Assembly (NCBI RefSeq): GCF_003001905.1 | Contig: NZ_PVNE01000006.1 | Location: forward strand, 1 to 64,000 | Length of the DNA: 64,000 nt | From: Planifilum fimeticola | GTDB taxonomy: Bacteria > Bacillota > Bacilli > Thermoactinomycetales > DSM-44946 | Reading direction: 5' to 3' | Shown: positions 56,422-64,000 of the stretch, piece after piece | How the letters are laid out: each line of letters opens with the position of its first letter | Position numbering within the stretch: the stretch's first letter is position 1 | The notes under the pieces: generated by a model | What the model saw: the letters and a program-made list of their open reading frames with translations, nothing else | Told to the model about the DNA's origin: nothing | Database searches by the model: none | Program-made: the position numbers and the translations under genes

Positions 56422-58023
<1,602 letters not shown>

Positions 58024-58207
58024 GCGGGAGGCGGGCAGTCCCCGGCTCGACCGATTCCCGGCGGAGCGGCGACCGCTGATTGCGGTGACGGGGTGAAGCC
58101 GTTTCCCCTTTGTACACGGATCTCTTCTCCCTTCCGAACGGGGTTTTTTCACACCGGTTATTCGCGTCAAGACTTCCATCAAATCGGCTGCAAAAGGCGG
58201 GACAGCG

Positions 58208-59197
58208 ATGGATCCGGACTTACAACACTTCATCCGCAAATTGAGCCGTGCCCTCGGCCTCCCCGTCCGGCTCCGGAAGGAGCGGAACGGGCAGGAAGGA
58301 AAGGGCGCGCGCTTTCCCCTTCGCAGGGACAACGGGGAAGGGGAGACGGTCTGGTTGGAGGTGGAGGGAAACCTCTCTACCCGGGAGGTTTCCCTCGTCC
58401 GGCTTCTGCTCACCGAATGGGAGCGGAAGGAGGAGGAGCCCGCTGGGGACATGACCCCTCTCATCCGCTGGCTGAAGGGAGACCGCCCTTCGGAACCGCC
58501 TCCCGACGTCGATGGGCTTCCCTGGGACCGGCGTGTTCCCTTTTACGTGGTTCATCGCGGGGCCATCCGCGGGCAGGGATCGGAGGAGATCCGGCGCATT
58601 CTCGCCCGCTATTTTGAAGGGAAAACCTGGATTCTGCCGCTCTATCCGGGGGAAATGCTGCTCCTCGTACCCTGGGCGCTGGTCGATACCGACGGAGGAG
58701 AGCCGTGGCAGGAAGTGTTGCTCGGGGCAGCCGAGGGACTGGCTGACGTCGTCACCAGCGAAGCGGGGGAACGGGTCCGGGTGATGGTTCATCCTCCGGT
58801 GGAATCCCCCCGTGAACTGCCCGGCGCCCTCGCCTCCCTGCGCGAAGCGGGACGGTTGGGCAGGACCTTTTATCCGGAACAGGCGGTTCACGGGACCTGG
58901 CAGCTCCGGCTGGAACGCCTTCTCGATCAGATCGGCCGGGAAGAGGCGGAGGCCTTTTTGAGCGATCTTTCGCCCGTTCCCTTTTGGGAGGAGGTCGAAT
59001 GGCGGCGGATGCTGGAAGTCTTTTTCCGCCTCGACGGCAATGTGAGCGAGGCCGCCCGCCGTTTGCACCTTCACCGCAACACCCTCGTCTACCGGCTGGA
59101 TCGGCTCAAGCAGGAAACCGGGCTGGATGCCCGCCGGTTTGAGGATGCGGTGGCGATGCGACTGGCCCTGCTGTTGAGCGCCAAGGGAAGCGGGTAG
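58208..59197 (+). CDS. PucR/CdaR-like transcriptional regulator
   Basis: A 329-residue protein. The C-terminus has the PucR-type helix-turn-helix (about 275-325): MLEVFFRLDGNVSEAARRLH, LHRNTLVYRLDRLKQETG. The central region (about 105-230) looks like the GGDEF-like sensor domain of the CdaR/SdiA group but is diverged; no GAF domain or P-loop is seen. It lies after the gamma-glutamyltransferase gene and before the sugar ATPase gene, with about 185 and 120 base gaps, so its target is unclear. Confidence 0.85.
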   Translation: MDPDLQHFIRKLSRALGLPVRLRKERNGQEGKGARFPLRRDNGEGETVWLEVEGNLSTREVSLVRLLLTEWERKEEEPAGDMTPLIRWLKGDRPSEPPPDVDGLPWDRRVPFYVVHRGAIRGQGSEEIRRILARYFEGKTWILPLYPGEMLLLVPWALVDTDGGEPWQEVLLGAAEGLADVVTSEAGERVRVMVHPPVESPRELPGALASLREAGRLGRTFYPEQAVHGTWQLRLERLLDQIGREEAEAFLSDLSPVPFWEEVEWRRMLEVFFRLDGNVSEAARRLHLHRNTLVYRLDRLKQETGLDARRFEDAVAMRLALLLSAKGSG

Positions 59198-59318
59198 AGG
59201 GGATTTGTGCAGTTTGCCCAAACCGCTCCCGTCTTTTTTTGTGCATTCCCACATGGTTTTTTTCAGCAGATTTCCGCTAGAATGAAACTGAACATGCTGA
59301 CAAAAGGGGGAGGAGCGC

Positions 59319-60428
59319 TTGGCAAGGGTTCGGTTGAATCACGTGTACAAGCGGTTCGGAGATGTGACCGCAGTCAAGGATTTTCACCTGGATATCGAGG
59401 ATAAGGAATTTCTGGTCTTGGTCGGTCCCTCCGGCTGCGGGAAATCCACCACGCTTCGGATGATCGCCGGGCTGGAGGAAATCAGCGAGGGCGAGCTGTA
59501 CATCGGGGATCGACTGGTGAACGACGTGCCGCCCAAGGATCGGGACATCGCCATGGTGTTCCAGAGCTACGCCCTGTATCCGCACATGAATGTGTACGAC
59601 AACATGGCCTTCGGGCTCAAATTGCGCAAATTCAAAAAGGACGAAATCGACAAGCGGGTTCGGGAGGCGGCACGAATCCTGGACATTGAACACCTTCTGG
59701 ACCGCAAGCCGAAGGCCTTGTCCGGCGGACAGCGGCAGCGGGTGGCCCTGGGGCGGGCGATTGTCCGGGAGCCGCAGGTGTTCCTGATGGACGAGCCCTT
59801 GTCCAACCTGGATGCCAAGTTGCGCGTCCAGATGCGGACGGAGATCAGCAAGCTGCATCAGCGGTTGGAGACGACGGTCATCTACGTGACGCACGACCAG
59901 ACGGAAGCGATGACCATGGGGAACCGGATCGTGGTGATGAGGGACGGGGTGATCCAGCAGGCGGCCACGCCGACGGAGATCTACGAGCATCCCGCCAACA
60001 TGTTCGTCGCCGGCTTCATCGGCTCCCCGGCGATGAACTTCATCGAGGGCTCCCTCTTTGAGGAAGGCGGGGACGTCTACTTCCGGACCAAGGGACTGCA
60101 GGTGAAAATTCCCGACGGCAAGGCGAAGACCCTCCGGGACGGCGGATATGTCGGCAAAGAGGTGGTCTTCGGGATCCGGCCGGAGAACATTCACGACGAG
60201 CCGGTCTTCCTGGAAGCCTCCCCGGACAGCGCGGTGGAAGTCAAAGTGGAGGTTGCGGAACACATGGGTTCCGAGATGTATCTCTACCTCAGCGGCGTCG
60301 GTGAAAAATGGCTGACCGCCCGGGTGAACGCCCGTACTCAGTACGGCCCCGGCGCCCAGGTCAAACTGGCCCTGGATATGAATAAATGCCATGTTTTTGA
60401 CAAAGAAACGGAAGTAGCGGTGTTGTAA
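59319..60428 (+). CDS. msmX: Sugar ABC transporter ATPase, MsmX/UgpC type
   Basis: A 369-residue ABC ATPase. Walker [11 protein letters not shown] is at 36-45, Q-loop in [16 protein letters not shown], signature LSGGQRQRV, Walker [13 protein letters not shown], then TOBE domains with [11 protein letters not shown]. MsmX serves many sugar importers in Bacillus, so a lone gene with no permease nearby fits. TTG 59319 follows GGGGGAGGAGCGC. Its location before hprK fits carbon-source control, but each has its own ribosome site and a 64-base gap. Confidence 0.93.
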   Translation: MARVRLNHVYKRFGDVTAVKDFHLDIEDKEFLVLVGPSGCGKSTTLRMIAGLEEISEGELYIGDRLVNDVPPKDRDIAMVFQSYALYPHMNVYDNMAFGLKLRKFKKDEIDKRVREAARILDIEHLLDRKPKALSGGQRQRVALGRAIVREPQVFLMDEPLSNLDAKLRVQMRTEISKLHQRLETTVIYVTHDQTEAMTMGNRIVVMRDGVIQQAATPTEIYEHPANMFVAGFIGSPAMNFIEGSLFEEGGDVYFRTKGLQVKIPDGKAKTLRDGGYVGKEVVFGIRPENIHDEPVFLEASPDSAVEVKVEVAEHMGSEMYLYLSGVGEKWLTARVNARTQYGPGAQVKLALDMNKCHVFDKETEVAVL

Positions 60429-60492
60429 AATGAGGGCGGCCGGCATCGCCGGCGGCCCTTTTCACCTTTATGACCGGGAAGGGGGTGAAGAA

Positions 60493-61428
60493 GTGGGTAA
60501 AGAGGTAACCGTTCAAGAGCTGATGCAGCAATTTGACCTGGAGATTTTGACCGGATGGGAGGGGCTTGGCCGGACCATCTCGACGAGCGATTTGTATCGG
60601 CCGGGGCTGGAACTGGCCGGATTCTTCACCTATTATCCCGCCGAGCGGCTCCAATTGCTGGGGAGGACGGAGCTCACCTTTATCGAGGGACTGCCGGAGG
60701 CGATCCGCAAGGAACGGGCCCGCCGCCTTTGCGATGATCGCACCCCCTGCTTCTGCATCACCCGGAATCAGCAGGCTCCGAAGGAACTGAGCGACGCGGC
60801 GAAGGAAAAGGGGATCCCCGTCCTGCGCACGTCCCTGTCGACGACCAAGTTCGGGAGCAAGGTGACCAACTACCTGGAGAAGCGCTTGGCGCCCAAGACC
60901 ACCTTGCACGGTGTGCTCGTCGATGTGTACGGCGTCGGGGTGCTCCTGATGGGTGCCAGCGGGATCGGAAAGAGCGAAACCGCCCTGGAGCTGATCAAGC
61001 GGGGCCATCGGCTCGTCGCCGACGACGCCGTGGAGATCATCCAGACGGAAGAAGAAACCCTGGTCGGCCACGCGCCGGAGCTGATCCGGCATCTCCTGGA
61101 GATCCGGGGGCTGGGCATCATCGATGTGATGACCCTGTTCGGGGCCGGCGCAGTCCGGGACTACAAAAAGATTTCCCTGGCGATCCGCCTGGAGGCCTGG
61201 CAGGAAGACCGCCAGTATGACCGCCTCGGCTTGGATGAAGAGCGAATCCGCATCATCGGGACCGAGCTTCCCCAGCTCACGATCCCTGTCCGGCCGGGCC
61301 GCAACCTGGCGGTGATCATCGAGGTGGCGGCGATGAACTTTCGGCTGAAAAAGATGGGCCACAACGCCGCCCGACGCTTCGCCCAGAGGCTGAACGCAGC
61401 GATCGACGAAGCCGAGGAACTGGACTGA
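60493..61428 (+). CDS. hprK: HPr kinase/phosphorylase
   Basis: A 311-residue HprK. It phosphorylates HPr on Ser46 in rich carbon supply and removes the phosphate when Pi is high, controlling catabolite repression. The N-terminal domain (about 1-130) is followed by Walker [10 protein letters not shown] at about 153-161 and the family signature [23 protein letters not shown] 60493 has AAGGGGGTGA; the frame is open to 60430 within the previous gap. It heads hprK-lgt-yvoD-ppaX, though a large gap with two terminators now separates it from lgt. Confidence 0.97.
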   Translation: MGKEVTVQELMQQFDLEILTGWEGLGRTISTSDLYRPGLELAGFFTYYPAERLQLLGRTELTFIEGLPEAIRKERARRLCDDRTPCFCITRNQQAPKELSDAAKEKGIPVLRTSLSTTKFGSKVTNYLEKRLAPKTTLHGVLVDVYGVGVLLMGASGIGKSETALELIKRGHRLVADDAVEIIQTEEETLVGHAPELIRHLLEIRGLGIIDVMTLFGAGAVRDYKKISLAIRLEAWQEDRQYDRLGLDEERIRIIGTELPQLTIPVRPGRNLAVIIEVAAMNFRLKKMGHNAARRFAQRLNAAIDEAEELD

Positions 61429-61591
61429 TTATCCCGAGGAAGATCGGATGAGGCCAGCAGGAGCGGGTTCCGCAGGCGCCGCACCGGCACCATCGCCCGT
61501 GGGGGAGGGTCGATCGCTGCAATCCGTCGTCCGGGTCAGGTCTGTCGGGCCTTTACCTTCCGGACTGCCGGGGTGGGAACCGTCAAAGCCG

Positions 61592-61626
61592 AAAGCGAAG
61601 GAGCGGAATGCTCCCTTTTGCTTTTA
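61592..61626 (+). terminator. Terminator after hprK
   Basis: AAAGCGAAGGAGC (61592-61604) pairs with GCTCCCTTTTGCTTTT; core GGAGC/GCTCC with loop GGAAT, followed by T-rich sequence. Confidence 0.7.
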
Positions 61627-61758
61627 GGCCCGGGTCGGATGGAACTGTGATTCATGGCGCGGTGCGGGCAACCTTCAAATGGGATGCGTTCGTTCATGAT
61701 CTCAATCACTTCGGGGAACTTGTTGTATATCGTTTATTGGTGCCAGAGGGATCGCCGT

Positions 61759-61810
61759 GCCGTTATCCGCTCCGGAAGTGCCGGGAGGATGCGGAACAAC
61801 GGCTTTTTTT
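61759..61810 (+). terminator. Second terminator in the hprK-lgt gap
   Basis: GCCGTT (61759-61764) and AACGGC (61798-61803) plus an inner CCGC/GCGG pair, followed by TTTTTTT. With the terminator at 61592-61626 it frames about 140 bases that could be a small transcript. No open frame there has a supported start. Confidence 0.65.
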
Positions 61811-62057
61811 GTATCGGCAGATTAAATTCTAAATATTACATATATTTCATCCGGTACTTCCGATAGCCCGTCCATCGTCGCGCCGGAGGACTTGATTCGG
61901 CCAAGACGGGAAGGATCCCCTTTTCTTCCTGTAAACACGAGGGAATGGGTCTTTTTAGGGCTCTTCGGGACGCCTGCATTCTTTTTTGATATGATCTAGG
62001 TTACAATGGGAAAAGAACACGGGACACGAAACCTATCTTTGAAGGGAGCGCCATCGG
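61811..62057 (+). other. A/T-rich leader before lgt
   Basis: About 245 bases without a gene. TATGAT (61990-61995) and TACAAT (62002-62007) are possible -10 boxes for lgt, but their -35 regions are weak. Confidence 0.35.
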
Positions 62058-62966
62058 ATGTTGTTTGCACAGGTGATCGATCCGGTTGCCCTATCCCTGG
62101 GACCGATAAAGATTCATTGGTACGGTATCATTCTCGGAACAGCGGCGCTGGTCGGGCTGTGGCTGGCCGTTCGGGAAGGAAAAAGGCACGGGCTGGACAG
62201 CGATCTGTTCCTCGACATGGTGGTCTGGGTGATCCCCGCGGCGATTCTCGGGGCGCGGCTTTATTACGTCCTCTTCGAGTGGGATTACTACGCCCAGAAC
62301 CCGGGGGACATCATCGCCGTTTGGAAGGGCGGTCTGGCCATCCACGGCGGGTTGATCGGCGCATTTCTCGCGGGTTATTTCTTTCTCCGGAAACGGGGGA
62401 TGCCCTTTCTCCTCACGGCGGACATCGTGGTGCCCAGCATCATTTTGGGGCAGGCGATCGGGCGCTGGGGCAATTTCGTCAACCAGGAGGCCCACGGGGG
62501 GCCGGTCAGCCTGGATTTCCTGAAGAGCCTGCACTTGCCGGATTGGATCATTGAGCAAATGTACATAGACGGCGTATATTATCATCCCACCTTTCTGTAC
62601 GAATCGGTTTGGAATCTGACGGGGTTCCTGCTTCTTCTGCTCCTGCGGCGTGTCAACCCGAAGCGGGGGGAGCTCCTGTTCAGCTATCTCATCTGGTATT
62701 CCCTGGGGCGCTTTTTCATCGAAGGGCTGCGCACGGACAGCCTCGCCTTCAATGGCCCGGAGTGGCTGGCGGGACTGCTGGAGGCCCTTTGGGCGCCGAT
62801 GAACCTCCTCTTTGAACCGGGGGCGCTGTCCGGCGGAAACGTTCGGATCGCGCAGCTGGTCAGCCTCTGTCTGGCCTTGGCGGGAATTCTCCTGATCCTG
62901 TTGCGCAGGGGCCTGGGATATGCCCGCCAGTCTTACCTGGAGTCCGAAGGAAGGGTTTCGGGATGA
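62058..62966 (+). CDS. lgt: Prolipoprotein diacylglyceryl transferase
   Basis: A 302-residue membrane enzyme that adds diacylglycerol to the lipobox cysteine of prolipoproteins, needed for the lipoproteins in this window. Seven helices are visible. [11 protein letters not shown], the HGG segment in [32 protein letters not shown] (the family signature with catalytic Arg and Asn) and [11 protein letters not shown] are present. ATG 62058 has GAAGGGAGCG. It overlaps the next gene by four bases. Confidence 0.96.
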   Translation: MLFAQVIDPVALSLGPIKIHWYGIILGTAALVGLWLAVREGKRHGLDSDLFLDMVVWVIPAAILGARLYYVLFEWDYYAQNPGDIIAVWKGGLAIHGGLIGAFLAGYFFLRKRGMPFLLTADIVVPSIILGQAIGRWGNFVNQEAHGGPVSLDFLKSLHLPDWIIEQMYIDGVYYHPTFLYESVWNLTGFLLLLLLRRVNPKRGELLFSYLIWYSLGRFFIEGLRTDSLAFNGPEWLAGLLEALWAPMNLLFEPGALSGGNVRIAQLVSLCLALAGILLILLRRGLGYARQSYLESEGRVSG

Positions 62967-63910
62967 GGAAGATCGATTGGCGTCGCGGTTGGCGATCCGG
63001 TCTGGAGACAACCTGGGAACTGACCAAGGTGATCCTGCCCGTCACCCTGGTGGTCAGCGTGCTGAAGTACACTCCCGTGATCGAATGGCTGGTGGAGGGG
63101 CTCACCCCCCTGATGGGTTGGTTCGGACTGCCGGGGGAAGCGGCGGTTCCCCTCGCCCTGGGCAATCTGCTCAATCTGTACGCCGCCATCGGGGCGATTC
63201 TGACGATGGATCTGACGGTGAAACAGGTCCTGATCCTGGCGGTGATGCTCAGCTTCTCCCACAACCTGCTCGTGGAAACCGCCCTCTGCCGCCGGGTGGG
63301 GCTCAACCCCTTTCTGGTAGCCTCGGTCCGCATCGGCTTGGCGTTGATCTCGGCGCTGTTGATTCATATCCTGTGGAGCGGCGGCGGCGAACGGGCGTCC
63401 TTCGGATGGGTGGGCGCCGCTGAGGATGTGCCGGAGGGCTGGGGGGAAATCATTCTGCTCGCCCTCAAGACGGCCCTGACGGGCGCGCTTCAGCTGGCGT
63501 TGGTGGTGATTCCCCTGATGATCGGCATCCAGGTGCTCAAGGACATTCAGGTGTTGGACCGCTTCGCCGGGTGGATGAAGCCCCTGATGCGACCCTTGGG
63601 CTTGGATCCTCGGGGGGCCGTCACCATGGCCGGCGGCCTCCTGTTCGGCCTGGCGATGGGGGCGGGCGTCATCATCCAGCAGGCCCGGGAGCAGCAGTTT
63701 TCCCGTCGGGAGATGACGCTGATCATTCTCTTTCTGGCCGCCTGCCACGCGGTGGTGGAGGATACCCTCCTGTTCGTCCCCCTCGGAGTCAACATCTTCG
63801 CCCTCCTGCTGATCCGGCTGGGGGCGGCGATTTTCCTCACCGTCACGGTGGCCTGGCTGTGGCCGAAGGACCGCGGGGCTTCCGTTTCCGTCCGGGGGGA
63901 TCACGCATGA
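62963..63910 (+). CDS. yvoD: Nucleoside-recognition (Gate) domain membrane protein, YvoD-like
   Basis: A 315-residue membrane protein with about eight helices. Two Gate domains are seen: the first with [17 protein letters not shown] and [16 protein letters not shown], the second with [20 protein letters not shown] and [16 protein letters not shown]. YvoD lies between lgt and ppaX in B. subtilis, as here; its substrate is unknown. It overlaps lgt and ppaX by four bases each (ATGA). Confidence 0.88.
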   Translation: MRKIDWRRGWRSGLETTWELTKVILPVTLVVSVLKYTPVIEWLVEGLTPLMGWFGLPGEAAVPLALGNLLNLYAAIGAILTMDLTVKQVLILAVMLSFSHNLLVETALCRRVGLNPFLVASVRIGLALISALLIHILWSGGGERASFGWVGAAEDVPEGWGEIILLALKTALTGALQLALVVIPLMIGIQVLKDIQVLDRFAGWMKPLMRPLGLDPRGAVTMAGGLLFGLAMGAGVIIQQAREQQFSRREMTLIILFLAACHAVVEDTLLFVPLGVNIFALLLIRLGAAIFLTVTVAWLWPKDRGASVSVRGDHA

Positions 63911-64000
63911 GATACGAAACCGTCCTTTTCGACCTGGACGGGACGCTGATCGACACCAACGACCTGATCCTGGCCTCCTACGAGCACACCCTGAGCAGGC
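63907..64000 (+). CDS. ppaX: Pyrophosphatase PpaX, 5' part only
   Basis: The first 31 codons are present; the window ends inside the gene. VLFDLDGTLIDTN is the HAD motif I with the nucleophile Asp and acid/base Asp. In B. subtilis PpaX hydrolyses the pyrophosphate that HprK releases when it works as phosphorylase, which fits its place in the hprK unit. ATG 63907 overlaps the yvoD stop. Confidence 0.9.
   Translation, partial: MRYETVLFDLDGTLIDTNDLILASYEHTLSR

Noticed and set aside
61608-61832. A 74-codon frame between hprK and lgt
   Set aside because: It starts within a terminator stem, has no ribosome site and runs through a second terminator.

Overview
The window looks like a high-G+C, probably thermophilic, member of the Bacillales, of the Thermoactinomycetaceae (Planifilum-like) kind. 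This is inferred from Gram-positive Shine-Dalgarno sequences, many GTG/TTG starts, Bacillus-type promoters and the gene order; no rRNA gene is present to confirm it. The backbone follows the Bacillus subtilis secA-to-hprK region: hpf, secA, prfB, cccB, ftsEX, M23 peptidases, ctpB, uvrBA and hprK-lgt-yvoD-ppaX.

Region by region: 0-7 kb holds hpf (ribosome hibernation), secA, prfB with its programmed +1 frameshift, an enoyl-CoA hydratase, two small unknown genes and a cytochrome c lipoprotein. From 7 to 34.5 kb an insertion relative to B. subtilis separates cccB from ftsE. It carries the arginine operon argCJBD-carAB-argF behind a promoter overlapped by an ARG box, a histidine phosphatase, htpX, a CvfC-like HEAT-repeat protein, an ornithine cyclodeaminase-family gene with an MHS transporter, a four-gene cluster (unknown protein, small lipoprotein, glutathionylspermidine-synthase-like ATP-grasp enzyme, DUF350 membrane protein), threonine aldolase, a PadR unit whose partner gene is frameshifted, DedA, the decayed start of an MFS gene facing a CGNR regulator, an aldo/keto reductase, and argGH. 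Together the two arginine loci encode the path from N-acetylglutamate semialdehyde formation to arginine, apart from the argininosuccinate-independent early kinase partners already listed, and include arginine-linked carbamoyl phosphate synthesis.

From 34.5 to 41.6 kb lies a cell-wall division block: ftsEX, three tandem coiled-coil M23 endopeptidases and a carboxy-terminal processing protease. Then come a toxin-domain-like lipoprotein with a small Cys-rich partner, uppP, a metal-sensing arsR with a czcD exporter, SOS-controlled uvrBA, and yjdF behind a yjdF-type riboswitch. At 51-55 kb a tightly overlapping operon rpiR-M20 hydrolase-GNAT-NSAR matches the known N-succinyl route that converts D- to L-amino acids; its hydrolase gene has a one-base frameshift. 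The end of the window holds DUF302, a small holin-like membrane protein, gamma-glutamyltransferase, a PucR/CdaR-like regulator, an MsmX-type sugar ABC ATPase and hprK-lgt-yvoD-ppaX (ppaX cut by the window end).

The strongest candidates for something undescribed are the lipoprotein/ATP-grasp/DUF350 cluster (23.4-26.1 kb), the lipoprotein with a nuclease-toxin-like domain (42 kb), the tripled M23 set beside ftsEX, and a repeated two-hairpin element with a conserved linker (window start and 51 kb). All functional claims rest on reading the sequence and family knowledge; no database search was run.
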